From Bacteroidia bacterium (GTDB taxonomy: Bacteria > Bacteroidota > Bacteroidia > Chitinophagales > Saprospiraceae), in NCBI GenBank assembly GCA_030430845.1, contig JAUIKE010000004.1:1-64000 (forward strand): a DNA stretch of 64,000 nucleotides, given 5' to 3'. Under the pieces are notes generated by a model that worked only from the letters and a program-made list of their open reading frames with translations, did no database searches and was not told the origin of the DNA. This document shows positions 23,884 through 32,524 of this stretch, one piece after another. Within the stretch, counting starts at the first letter, position 1, and every line of letters begins with the position of its first letter. The position numbers and the translations under genes were made by a program.

Positions 23884-25479
23884 CTATTGCTGTTCTTCGT
23901 TTAAAAGATGACCTTTGATCACTTCCGCAGCAGGCTTCCAGCTACCGTCCGTTCGAATTAGCCCATAATGCTTTTGAGGTAGCTTGCGCCAGAAAGGGCC
24001 ACCGAAAACAGATTTGGGCAATTGGGGAAAGTCGTAAAGCGTCCAGCTGATGAAGGAAATATTCTTTCGTAGCTCGATGATGTCTAATACTTCCTGATAA
24101 TAATCGGCCTGGTCGACCTGTGAATGGCCTCCTACAATGATGAATGGCCTGTAGGAAGGAAGTCCAAATTCGCTGATCATGATTGGGCGATTACCGGCAT
24201 TGAGCTCCAACTGATTCAATTGAGCTTCGAGCAGCGATGTTTTTTTATAAAAATGAAAAGACACAAAATCGACTTGCTTGCTCAACAATGCTGCCGGCTC
24301 GGTCGCCGACCAGCCTATGGTCAAAGGATGGTTTGGGTCATAGATCTGGGCTCTTTCCAGCATGTACTCCAGCCACTCCAGCACGGTTTGACGGCCGTGG
24401 TTATCAAAGTCCAGGTCAGGCTCGTTTTTAAGGTCCCAGGCTAGAAGGGCTGGGTGTTCTTTGAAACGACTGAGAATCCCTTTTAGATGTTTTTCTGTCG
24501 CAGGATAGGAGGCAATGGCATAAGAAGGCAGAAAATCAAACAAGGTCACCATCACCATCAGATCATTGGCCTGGGCCAGATCCAATAATGCCTCTAGTTT
24601 ATCCAGCATGCCGGGCTTTAACTCTTGAGCCCCAAATAGCTCATAAAAAACAAAAACCCTAAGGGTATTAAATCCTAATTCACTGATCTTTTGGAAATCC
24701 TGATTGATGACAGTAGGATCAAATTGCGTCCAGAAATCAAACCAGGGCGTTTCCTGAGGGTAATAGTTGATACCTTGGGTGCGGAAAGGAGTGTCGCCAA
24801 TGTAAAATTGCTTGTCTTTTATCCGGACGGCCTTTTTTGAGAATGGCTGTTGCTGAGCTTGCACCAGCGTCCTGGTGGCTTCACGCTTCATATGCCGGAT
24901 GCGCCAGCGGCCATCATCCAGGGTCATAACTACTTCGTAATTCGATGGCTGAATGCCGGAGTAAACAAGCCGTCCGGATTCAATTTCGTGTATGTTTTTC
25001 TTTAAACGAACGCCCCAGTCCTTAAAAGCAACCAATTGTTTGTCCAAAGCGAAAGTATGCAGATCCAACTGATGCTCGAGGTCGGCTTGTTGAAGTAGGT
25101 GATCTTCCTGATCGTACACCAGCGCATCCAGTTTTGACCAGAGGTTTTCGGCAAAATGATCCTTGAGCAAAGTAGTTTCTTTGCTTCTGTGGCAGAGGTT
25201 GAGGGCTTGCCAGGCTTCGAGATAGGCGGTTTCAATTTCGTTGAGCTGGAAAGAGTCAGGCTTTAAACCGTAAAGTGGAGTGGTATTCACCCAATGTGCA
25301 TCCGGGGCGTTTTTTAGCAATGTTTTGTAAGCATAATTGTCTGGGTAACCCCATTCCGCACCTGTTTTGAAATAAGAAAGCACCATGCCGATCAGCCAAA
25401 CCACCAGCACCAACACTAATAAACATAGTATTGATACCAGCGTCCTTCTTGTAGATTTGGTAACGTAGATGCTGTCCAT
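23884..25479 (-). CDS. Membrane-anchored GH5-like glycoside hydrolase
   Basis: About 531 residues from ATG 25479; a TTG three codons upstream is possible. One N-terminal transmembrane helix (about 12-35), a linker domain to about 235, then a TIM-barrel glycosidase. The acid/base is predicted in WDLKNEPDLD (E353 from this ATG) and the nucleophile in MISEFGLPS (E437), as in clan GH-A families such as GH5 or GH2. Last gene of a minus-strand operon (29758 to 23884). Polysaccharide loci often carry a periplasmic glycosidase that trims polymer, and that role fits. The substrate is unknown. Confidence 0.8.
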   Translation of the reverse strand: MDSIYVTKSTRRTLVSILCLLVLVLVVWLIGMVLSYFKTGAEWGYPDNYAYKTLLKNAPDAHWVNTTPLYGLKPDSFQLNEIETAYLEAWQALNLCHRSKETTLLKDHFAENLWSKLDALVYDQEDHLLQQADLEHQLDLHTFALDKQLVAFKDWGVRLKKNIHEIESGRLVYSGIQPSNYEVVMTLDDGRWRIRHMKREATRTLVQAQQQPFSKKAVRIKDKQFYIGDTPFRTQGINYYPQETPWFDFWTQFDPTVINQDFQKISELGFNTLRVFVFYELFGAQELKPGMLDKLEALLDLAQANDLMVMVTLFDFLPSYAIASYPATEKHLKGILSRFKEHPALLAWDLKNEPDLDFDNHGRQTVLEWLEYMLERAQIYDPNHPLTIGWSATEPAALLSKQVDFVSFHFYKKTSLLEAQLNQLELNAGNRPIMISEFGLPSYRPFIIVGGHSQVDQADYYQEVLDIIELRKNISFISWTLYDFPQLPKSVFGGPFWRKLPQKHYGLIRTDGSWKPAAEVIKGHLLNEEQQ

Positions 25480-25491
25480 AATTGTCAAATA

Positions 25492-26733
25492 TTATTTAAT
25501 CTCAATTTCCTCATTTATACTTTTTCCTCCTGCAAGGACCTGACATTGATAAACACCAGGGCGGAAATCAAAGGGCAAATATAAATTACAGAAACCAGTC
25601 TTTGTTTTTTTCGAAAAAAAATAAGTCGTATCCGGGCCGGCTAATTGAATATCGACTTTAAAATCGTCACTCACCATTTGGCCGAGCGGCCCACTTATGG
25701 GACCAAGCAGTAAAGCTTTTTCAACAGGGTCGTATTCGAAAGGCAATTCCTTTATATAAGAAGCGAATGTTAGCTCCAGCGTGTTACTTTTTTCCTCCCC
25801 TTCAGCATATGCAAAAATCTCCCAATCGGTTGGATATTCAGGATTTTGGATGTAAACCCCAACCGATCCGTTACTTGTAAAGCTTCGGTAATGGGCTACT
25901 TCAGTTCCGTTTTCTTGTACTATGAAGTGGATAAGGGTGCCGTCAGCCACCTTGTTACCTTCAGCGTCAGTAATGAATCCGCTTTGAAGAAAAACATTTT
26001 GGCGTGGGTCGGCAAAAGGAAACCAGTTTGCAGCCTGAATAGAAAAGGGGATCGGCCAAGCCGGAGTTAGATCAATGGTTTCTTCAATAGATCGGGCCTC
26101 TCCTGATTTAGCCCCCACAAGGATCTTTCCTTTTTGTTTGTCAGGTTCAATAAGGAGCGAGGAAACCAGGTTGCTGACGGCTTGCTCATTGGAACGGGGA
26201 GGCCGGCCAGGATAGCGAAGCTGAAATTGTACTGCTGTGCCCTCATTAGCCGGATTGCCGAAGGTGTCTTTAGGAATGCCGATGGTCATTGCTGTTTGTC
26301 GGCTGTTAACTACAATGGTTCTTGGCCCGGTATAAGTTTCGATTATGCCTTGTGGGGTGCCGGCCAGTACCTGCATGGATCTTTGGTCCAGGGTTTGTCC
26401 GTCTACGCAAAGACTGAGCAAGGCCCGGCCGCTTTCCCGAAGCAGGCTATCGGGAATGGTGACGCTTAACTTGTTTTCCTGCAGACTACTTTTGAATACT
26501 TGGTCTCCGAAGTTGCCGGACCATATCAGGTAACAGCTCTCCGGCGAGCTTGCGCCCTCCACAATTGCCTGTACCCTCAGGTTTTGACCAGCCAGGGTCA
26601 CCGTGTCCGAAACAAGCAGGCGGCCTTCCCACACCTCTTGTGGTTTCGGTACGGGTTTTTCAGAACAGGCGGACAGCCCTGCCAGGAACAGGGATGTGGT
26701 TAAAAAATGATAGATGAGTTTTTTAAGATTCAT
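25492..26733 (-). CDS. Lipoprotein with Ig-like repeats, unknown function
   Basis: 413 residues from ATG 26733 (a GTG lies one codon before). Lipobox LAGLSAC, followed by several beta-sandwich-like stretches; segments such as TIGIPKDTFGNPANEGTAVQFQ and ITDAEGNKVADGTLIHFIV resemble invasin/bacterial Ig-like domains. Probably outer-membrane anchored in the periplasm or at the surface. It overlaps the end of the upstream 1011-residue gene by 11 bp and sits 12 nt before the glycosidase, so all three are co-transcribed. No exact family recognised. Confidence 0.7.
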   Translation of the reverse strand: MNLKKLIYHFLTTSLFLAGLSACSEKPVPKPQEVWEGRLLVSDTVTLAGQNLRVQAIVEGASSPESCYLIWSGNFGDQVFKSSLQENKLSVTIPDSLLRESGRALLSLCVDGQTLDQRSMQVLAGTPQGIIETYTGPRTIVVNSRQTAMTIGIPKDTFGNPANEGTAVQFQLRYPGRPPRSNEQAVSNLVSSLLIEPDKQKGKILVGAKSGEARSIEETIDLTPAWPIPFSIQAANWFPFADPRQNVFLQSGFITDAEGNKVADGTLIHFIVQENGTEVAHYRSFTSNGSVGVYIQNPEYPTDWEIFAYAEGEEKSNTLELTFASYIKELPFEYDPVEKALLLGPISGPLGQMVSDDFKVDIQLAGPDTTYFFSKKTKTGFCNLYLPFDFRPGVYQCQVLAGGKSINEEIEIK

Positions 26734-29700
26734 CACTTAAGGCTGCCATTTGTGGTATTACAATGATATCCACCATTATACTATCCTTTATAGAAAAAGG
26801 TGCCGCCGGATAAAAACCCGGGTTTGAAGGGATATTCAGGCTTTCTCTGTACTCCCGTCGGGAAACGCCGTTGATACGCAGATTGTTGTCACCCCCTCTT
26901 TGTAAGATATGGATATCCTGAAGACTTGGAAGGGGAAGAGTGAATTCTTTTTTGCGCTGGGGTCGGATACCTTCCTTCAGATACAGCGGTTCTACCCAGA
27001 CGAGCTCCTTATCGGGCCGATAATAACTGAGCAAAAGCTGCGGCACAATGATCTGCCGGGGGCCGTAGTTGTGAATGCGGCCCTTAAGCAGGGAATCCTG
27101 TGGATCCCATCTGACAGATTGAGCACCGATATGCTTATAGTATGGCGCGTCTGCTACCATAGTACGGGCAAAAACAACAAAAGAATGCGGAATTTTTTTC
27201 TCCACGCCCTCTTCCAGATCTCGGTACAAATGTTCAAAATCTACTCTGAAACTACTCGATTCTTTTGGGTACAGTATATGCGCAAGCGCATCCCGGGCAT
27301 TGTATCGAGCCATTTCTGTGCCTTCTGCATCATAAAGGGCCGCTTCAAGGGTAACATATCCGGGGTCATTATCGGCATTAATGATCTGTCCAACCACCGA
27401 ATAGGCTCCTTTTTTTTCAATCAGGGCTGCAGAGAGAATATAAAAGTCGGGACGATCCAGGATGTCTTTTTTATCCGTTATGTCGGCCTGGACCTTCCGT
27501 TTACCCTGTGAGTGAAAATCAACCCCCGGCATGCGAACAAGTTGATCTGGAGGGGTTCTTTGCTCGGGCTCGAAAGGCTCGAGGTACCACCGCATTCCCT
27601 TTCGGGTGAGCGTGATATCGTGCTCTGTGTCGTAATACTGCAGGGCCGTCAGCCAGGATGCCCGGACCTTCGCCAGAACTTGATCAGGGCGCCCGGTTTT
27701 TTGGTATTGTACTGTTAAGGTATCCAGTTTGGCATAAGAGGAGAGGATGCCTCCCTCAACCGAAAGCTCCAGTAAATATTGATCCAGGCTTGGACGAGTA
27801 TCGGGATTGAAATAGGTATATGCTTTTTTAAAGTTCTTAAAGTCGATCCGGTAAAAGTAAGCCTCTATTACGTTTTGAGGACTGATCTGCTCCTGGTTTT
27901 GATAGAGCGTGTACCCTATAAGACCGGCTGTAAATAAGCCAAAGCTTACGATCCAGAGGGTGTATGCGCCCCAGAACCGCCATCTGATGAGTAGTTTCAC
28001 TGAGGAGGATACCAATTTTTCAGAACGAGCCATTAAGCCTACCCATAAATTGATGATCAATCCAAGTAGCAGGCAAGTTATCGGGAATATGCCCCACATC
28101 AGCCTTTGATAATCGGGTATGTTTTTTCGGGGCAAAACTGAGGGAAGGTTGGGGATGTCTGGTTTTTCCCAAACGACAATATTGTTTTCTAATTGCCGTA
28201 CCTTATTCCAGCCCGAAAAGAATAGGAGTGGGTCATAGAATTTGTCGTTTGAAAAAATATATTTCAGCTGATATTTTTCGGGTATCGTCAAAAACTCCTG
28301 CAGAGAACTGACGCCCTCCATGCCCAGATATTTGGCATTTTCCAGACGTTCGACTGCTCTGCTGGTCATTTCAGGCAGCCTCCGTACGGAATGGTAGTTG
28401 CCGTCAATGCTTAAGGCATCTGTTTGAGAAGACAGCCAGGCGACTTGGTCACCAAACCCCAGGGTAAGATACCTCCATTCGTAATGCTTGTCGCGGGACA
28501 TGAAGTTGACGATGGGTTCAGGGTCGATTTTTCTCGGCTGGATGGCCCGGAAGTTTTTGAAATTAATCACTGCCAGCGCAGATACGATGACCCCCGCAAC
28601 CAGGAATACTGAAACGGCCCGCCAAAAAAAAAGATTAGTTTTTTCAAGCAAATAGGTTTTGTACCGCCCTTCCAGCAGTTGATGGAAAAACTCGCCCCAA
28701 AATGGTAGCGCCAGCAAAGAGGCCCAGTAGGTGAAGCGATCCAGGGTGAGGATGTTGAATGCGGTTTCTCCCAGCATCATTCTTGGGAGAGGTGTTGTGC
28801 CTCCGGTACCGAGCAAAAAGGCCAGAGAAATGGACAGGCCCAGAAAGATATTCCTTTTTCGTATGAGTTCTCTGAATAAATAAGGCAGAAAGAAAAGCAT
28901 CATTCCCCAGGGAATCAAAAAGAAAACTAAGCCAGAAGAAAGTACTTCGAGGTAGGAGTCCCTCGACCCATGCGGAATGGGTACTTGAGTGATCGGATCG
29001 GATTTGGACCAGTACCAGTATGGAAAAATGACGATGATCGTGATCATAATGACTAGGGTGCCGAACAAAATGGCCTTTGGTAAAACTTTGATGACTTCTA
29101 CAACAATGTCTTTCAGGTGGATGTGTTCTTCGCCGCCCAGTCGTTCCGAACAGCGATTCATAACGGCCAGGCCTAGAGTGGGTAAAACGAAAAAGATCAT
29201 TCCGAAGATGGTCGTGACATGATGCGCCGAAGAAGTAATGGCAAGTATGGACAGTCCAGAGATAAGATGATAGGTTTTGTTATACCTCAACCATTTATAT
29301 AGCTCAGGGCAGGCATTAAGCAAAAAGGCCACTCCTGTAATACTTGGCAGTTGGCCGAAGATGTGAAGCGCTTCACCGAATGAAGTAGAAAAGACCGCCA
29401 ATATGGCTGCGTAAGCTGCCGCCTGTTCATCCACCCAGATTTTTGAAAAGAAGAACACACCTCTGATAAAAACCAGGATGATAAAGAAAGACCAGATGAG
29501 AAAGCCCCCTTTTAATCCGACGACTTTCGAGAGTAAGGCAATGACCTGATGAACCAGAGGAGGATAGCTCGTTACTGTAAAGCCGGCATACCATTGATAG
29601 TCCCAATTCTCAAACCAGTTTTCCGCATAATGATCGGCAAAGAATAAGTGCACGAAAGCATCGTAGGTGCTTTCGAAGGTAAAGTACAGGGTTCCTCCAT

Positions 29701-29758
29701 GTAGGATCAAACCACTGATCAGTGCCAGGTAAAAAAATCGGTAAGTGCGTTTATGCAT
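26723..29758 (-). CDS. Large polytopic membrane protein, GT-C/PTPS-related type
   Basis: 1011 residues. About a dozen transmembrane helices in 1-430, a short soluble section, two more helices near 565-640, then a soluble C-terminal half with NTF2- and Ig-like stretches. The N-terminal part (STYDAFVHLFFADHY, GFTVTSYPPLVHQVIALLS) resembles the family annotated as 6-pyruvoyl-tetrahydropterin synthase-related membrane proteins, which look like GT-C glycosyltransferases using polyprenyl-phosphate sugars. The partner could be the GT2 encoded divergently at 29956. First gene of its operon, with -7 box TATTTTTG at 29814-29807. Enzyme function is inferred. Confidence 0.7.
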   Translation of the reverse strand: MHKRTYRFFYLALISGLILHGGTLYFTFESTYDAFVHLFFADHYAENWFENWDYQWYAGFTVTSYPPLVHQVIALLSKVVGLKGGFLIWSFFIILVFIRGVFFFSKIWVDEQAAAYAAILAVFSTSFGEALHIFGQLPSITGVAFLLNACPELYKWLRYNKTYHLISGLSILAITSSAHHVTTIFGMIFFVLPTLGLAVMNRCSERLGGEEHIHLKDIVVEVIKVLPKAILFGTLVIMITIIVIFPYWYWSKSDPITQVPIPHGSRDSYLEVLSSGLVFFLIPWGMMLFFLPYLFRELIRKRNIFLGLSISLAFLLGTGGTTPLPRMMLGETAFNILTLDRFTYWASLLALPFWGEFFHQLLEGRYKTYLLEKTNLFFWRAVSVFLVAGVIVSALAVINFKNFRAIQPRKIDPEPIVNFMSRDKHYEWRYLTLGFGDQVAWLSSQTDALSIDGNYHSVRRLPEMTSRAVERLENAKYLGMEGVSSLQEFLTIPEKYQLKYIFSNDKFYDPLLFFSGWNKVRQLENNIVVWEKPDIPNLPSVLPRKNIPDYQRLMWGIFPITCLLLGLIINLWVGLMARSEKLVSSSVKLLIRWRFWGAYTLWIVSFGLFTAGLIGYTLYQNQEQISPQNVIEAYFYRIDFKNFKKAYTYFNPDTRPSLDQYLLELSVEGGILSSYAKLDTLTVQYQKTGRPDQVLAKVRASWLTALQYYDTEHDITLTRKGMRWYLEPFEPEQRTPPDQLVRMPGVDFHSQGKRKVQADITDKKDILDRPDFYILSAALIEKKGAYSVVGQIINADNDPGYVTLEAALYDAEGTEMARYNARDALAHILYPKESSSFRVDFEHLYRDLEEGVEKKIPHSFVVFARTMVADAPYYKHIGAQSVRWDPQDSLLKGRIHNYGPRQIIVPQLLLSYYRPDKELVWVEPLYLKEGIRPQRKKEFTLPLPSLQDIHILQRGGDNNLRINGVSRREYRESLNIPSNPGFYPAAPFSIKDSIMVDIIVIPQMAALSDES

Positions 29759-29806
29759 CTACTACTTCAACTTGTATCAGGCAAGATACTACAATCTCAT
29801 CAGGGA

Positions 29807-29814
29807 CAAAAATA
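29807..29814 (-). promoter_or_regulatory. Candidate -7 box of the 29758 operon
   Basis: TATTTTTG on the minus strand fits TAnnTTTG exactly and lies about 50 nt before the ATG at 29758. The phased motif array at 29839-29893 is immediately upstream but in the opposite orientation. Confidence 0.55.
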
Positions 29815-29838
29815 ACAGATTTCTTCGCTAGAGCCAAT

Positions 29839-29893
29839 TTTGAAAAAAGAGCTAAAGTTTCCAAAAACAGGGTAGAATCGACCAAAAATCGAA
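29839..29893 (+). promoter_or_regulatory. LytTR-type operator in a divergent promoter region
   Basis: TCCAAAAACAGGG at 29860 and ACCAAAAATCGAA at 29881, 21 bp apart; a weaker TTTGAAAAAAGAG sits at 29839 in the same phase. It lies between the divergent 29758 (minus) and 29956 (plus) genes and could serve both. After the last motif, 28 nt lead to CAATTTTG at 29922. Confidence 0.65.
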
Positions 29894-29921
29894 TGCTTCT
29901 CAAAATGCCCTTTTCGGCCGC

Positions 29922-29929
29922 CAATTTTG
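29922..29929 (+). promoter_or_regulatory. Candidate -7 box of the GT2 gene
   Basis: CAATTTTG, 28 nt after the last operator motif and 26 nt before ATG 29956. The spacing equals that at 21505 and 30852. Confidence 0.55.
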
Positions 29930-29955
29930 TAGCAGAAACAATAAAACACAAAACT

Positions 29956-30768
29956 ATGAAAAACGGAATTATCATTCCCTGCTACAACGAGGCCGACCGC
30001 CTGCAACTGGATAAATTTCAACAATTCATCGATACTCAAAGAGATTACATGCTGTGCTTCGTCAATGATGGAAGCAAGGATGATACTCTAAAGGTTTTGT
30101 CGAGCTTCAAAAAGACAAACCCCGGCAGAGTAGACGTATTCGATATGCCTCAAAACGGGGGGAAAGCAGAGGCGGTTCGCAACGGAATTTTGCACCTGGT
30201 CAATACCACTAATGTTTGTACGGTAGGCTTTATGGATGCGGACCTGTCGACGGGCTTTGAAGATTATATGGACCTGACTCAGGCTATTGAGTGCGAAGAG
30301 GAAAATAAAGAAATGGTGTTCGGATCCCGCCAAATGCTGGAAGACAACCACATTGAGCGGACATTTTTCCGTTCTGTTGCAAGTAAGGCTGTGGGCCTAT
30401 TGATCCGCGCAGTACTGCGCCTGCCGATTAAGGATACACAATGTGGTGCAAAGGTATTTAGTGTGTCGATGGCTCGCGCTTGCTTTGATCGTTCTTTTGT
30501 GACCAGATGGTTGTTTGATGTTGAATTGTTTATCCGCGCAAGAAAGCAATATGGGCGTAAAGCTTTAATGGAAAGGATCGAAGAGAAGCCGCTCAAACAA
30601 TGGATACACGTGGATGGCTCTAAGATCACCTTGAAGGACTCTCTGCAAATTCCTAACCAGCTGTGGAAGATTTTTTTCAATTACGAACTACGCCCCACGA
30701 TTCAACTGGCTCCTGCCAAAGTGAGTAACTGGTCGGTTCGCTTAATGACTAATCTGGGAATCTTCTAA
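29956..30768 (+). CDS. Family 2 glycosyltransferase, dolichyl-phosphate glucosyl/mannosyltransferase-like
   Basis: 270 residues. ATG 29956 is chosen because the GT2 fold starts at once (NGIIIPCYNEADRLQL); the frame is open further upstream, but that part is the operator region. Motifs: FVNDGSKDDT, metal-binding MDADLSTGF, GSRQMLEDN, and DTQCGAKVF, all typical of Alg5/DPM1-like enzymes that move a sugar from NDP-sugar to polyprenyl phosphate. Cytoplasmic face of the inner membrane. The product could feed the GT-C-like protein at 26723. Divergent from that operon, with shared regulatory DNA. Confidence 0.85.
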   Translation: MKNGIIIPCYNEADRLQLDKFQQFIDTQRDYMLCFVNDGSKDDTLKVLSSFKKTNPGRVDVFDMPQNGGKAEAVRNGILHLVNTTNVCTVGFMDADLSTGFEDYMDLTQAIECEEENKEMVFGSRQMLEDNHIERTFFRSVASKAVGLLIRAVLRLPIKDTQCGAKVFSVSMARACFDRSFVTRWLFDVELFIRARKQYGRKALMERIEEKPLKQWIHVDGSKITLKDSLQIPNQLWKIFFNYELRPTIQLAPAKVSNWSVRLMTNLGIF

Positions 30769-30823
30769 ACCAAAAAACGAAGGATCGCTACCAAAAAACG
30801 AAAGAAATTTACCGGTTTTCGAA
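30769..30823 (+). promoter_or_regulatory. LytTR-type operator, three 21-bp-phased repeats (best copy)
   Basis: ACCAAAAAACGAA at 30769, an identical copy at 30790, and ACCGGTTTTCGAA at 30811, all exactly 21 bp apart. The first motif begins right after the stop of the GT2 gene. Then 28 nt lead to TAAATTTG at 30852. Predicted site of the LytTR regulator at 18450. Confidence 0.8.
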
Positions 30824-30851
30824 ATGATCAAAAAAGAGGCTTTTACAAACA

Positions 30852-30859
30852 TAAATTTG
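30852..30859 (+). promoter_or_regulatory. -7 box of the STAS-flippase-GT4 operon
   Basis: TAAATTTG is a perfect TAnnTTTG match, 14 nt before ATG 30874 and 28 nt after the phased operator. No -33 TTTG is visible. Confidence 0.65.
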
Positions 30860-30873
30860 TACTAATAATAGCA

Positions 30874-31215
30874 ATGATTATGAAAAACTTAAACATCAAA
30901 CAAAAGAGTCCTTCCAGCTTATGCCCGGCCATCTTCGAATTGTCAGGAGCCTTATGCGGAATGGATGCGATCGAATTCAAGAAGAGATTGCTGATTTATT
31001 TAGAGGAGTTTCCTAATGATGTGGCTCTTGACCTCTGTGGATTGAATGATATAGACCTTGCAGGTATTAATGTACTGGCGATGGCTTACAAGAAAATGAA
31101 ACAGTACGGCTGTCAGTTGGAAGTTATCATATCTGCACAGACGAATGTCCTTCATATGTTGAGCCTTACGAAAATGGATCGTTTTCTGCCAATTCAAATG
31201 CGGGCAGCCGCTTAA
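30874..31215 (+). CDS. Stand-alone STAS-domain protein
   Basis: 113 residues, an anti-sigma-factor-antagonist type STAS domain (VALDLCGLNDIDLAGINVLAMAYKKMK). At the phosphorylatable serine position of SpoIIAA-like proteins (D-S-S-G-L) this one has D-L-A-G-I, so it cannot be switched by that phosphorylation. First gene of the operon with the flippase (10-nt gap) and GT4. STAS proteins in biofilm loci act in partner-switching or as scaffolds; here a constitutive binding role is inferred. Two possible starts (ATG 30874 or 30880) differ by two residues. Confidence 0.8.
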   Translation: MIMKNLNIKQKSPSSLCPAIFELSGALCGMDAIEFKKRLLIYLEEFPNDVALDLCGLNDIDLAGINVLAMAYKKMKQYGCQLEVIISAQTNVLHMLSLTKMDRFLPIQMRAAA

Positions 31216-31225
31216 ATACTTCAAA

Positions 31226-32524
31226 ATGATAGCCAAGCTTAAAAATATCATTCAATCGGGCGACTCAGCCTTGCTCTTTATGACCATTCTTTTGGTAAAT
31301 GTGGGCAACTACCTGATCAATTTGTTGCTGGGGCGTTTACTGGGGCCGGTGGGTTTTGCGGAAGCAGGAGTATTGGCAACCGGAGTATTGATATTGTCTT
31401 TCGTAGCGGTTGGCTTTCAGATGACGGCTGCGAAGTACACGGCAAATTATGTAGCTGCGGGGAAAAAGGATCAGCTGGAAGCTTTTCAGCAATGGTTTTA
31501 CCGGAAAGCGAGCTTTTGGGGCCTTGTGATGGGTGCCTCCGTAGCCCTGTCTGCCTGGTATCTGCAATCCTTTTTACACTTTAACTCGATACTCCCATTT
31601 CTGTTAATTGCAGCAGGTATTCCGGTTTATTTACAGATGAGCGCCGGACGGGGATTTCTGCAAGGGAACTTACAGTTCAAAAAATTAGCACTGAGTTACC
31701 TATTTGAAATGATCGGCCGCTTACTGATTACTGCCTTATTCCTCGGAATCGCCCTTTCATTCGGTGGGCAACAAACTACAGAAGCGGTGGCTTTAGGTTT
31801 CCTGGCCTCTTTTGTGGCAGCACATTGGGTAAGTAAAATCAAATTCGAAAAGAAGCGCATATTTTTTACAACTGATGAACAAAAGAAAATAGTTGGATTC
31901 ATGTTGATCATGGGCTCTTATGAGCTGAGTCAAATTATGATCAGCCATTCCGATGTTATACTGGTTAAGCACTACTTCTCGAATGAAGAGGCCGGCCTGT
32001 ATACTGCTTTAGCGCTTATTGGACGAATGGTATTTTTTGCTACCTGGTCGGTTGTTACCCTGTTGTTTCCCAAGGTAGTGCAAAGAGAAAAGCAAGGATT
32101 GCCGCACCAGCATCTGTTTTACCGCTCTCTTTTGCTGGTATTGAGTGTTGGACTGGGGATCACTCTTGGAGCTTACTTCCTGGCAGATTGGGTCATGCTG
32201 ATCCTTTTCGGCGGTGCTTTCATAAGTGTGAGCCACTTACTTTGGATGTATGCCTGCGCAACAACGCTATTTGCCTGTGCCAATGTTTTTGCTTATTACT
32301 ACTTGTCATTGAATCGCTATTTGCCGGTTGTTTTATCGGCGGTAGCCGGAGTGCTTCAGATTGTTCTGATCACCTTGTTCCATACTTCCATCGAAGCGGT
32401 CATTTACGCCCAAATAGGAGCGATGGGCATCTTGCTGATCGGAATGTTGATTTTCCACACTATTAAAAATTACAAAAATGAAAAAACTACGTATAGCCCT
32501 CGTCTCTCCTTATCCACCCAGTAA
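31226..32524 (+). CDS. Polysaccharide flippase, MOP/Wzx-like
   Basis: 432 residues, about 12 transmembrane helices without signal peptide. The start LFMTILLVNVGNYLINLLLGRLLGPVGFAE is the typical first helix of the oligosaccharide/polysaccharide (MOP) exporter family, which moves lipid-linked oligosaccharide across the inner membrane. Middle gene of the STAS operon; its last 47 nt overlap the GT4 gene in another frame, so translation is coupled. The transported glycan is unknown. Confidence 0.85.
   Translation: MIAKLKNIIQSGDSALLFMTILLVNVGNYLINLLLGRLLGPVGFAEAGVLATGVLILSFVAVGFQMTAAKYTANYVAAGKKDQLEAFQQWFYRKASFWGLVMGASVALSAWYLQSFLHFNSILPFLLIAAGIPVYLQMSAGRGFLQGNLQFKKLALSYLFEMIGRLLITALFLGIALSFGGQQTTEAVALGFLASFVAAHWVSKIKFEKKRIFFTTDEQKKIVGFMLIMGSYELSQIMISHSDVILVKHYFSNEEAGLYTALALIGRMVFFATWSVVTLLFPKVVQREKQGLPHQHLFYRSLLLVLSVGLGITLGAYFLADWVMLILFGGAFISVSHLLWMYACATTLFACANVFAYYYLSLNRYLPVVLSAVAGVLQIVLITLFHTSIEAVIYAQIGAMGILLIGMLIFHTIKNYKNEKTTYSPRLSLSTQ

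Noticed and set aside
29722..29955. N-terminal extension of the GT2 gene to an upstream start
   Set aside because: The frame is open, but the translated part is low-complexity and covers the operator and -7 box. The GT2 fold begins at ATG 29956.
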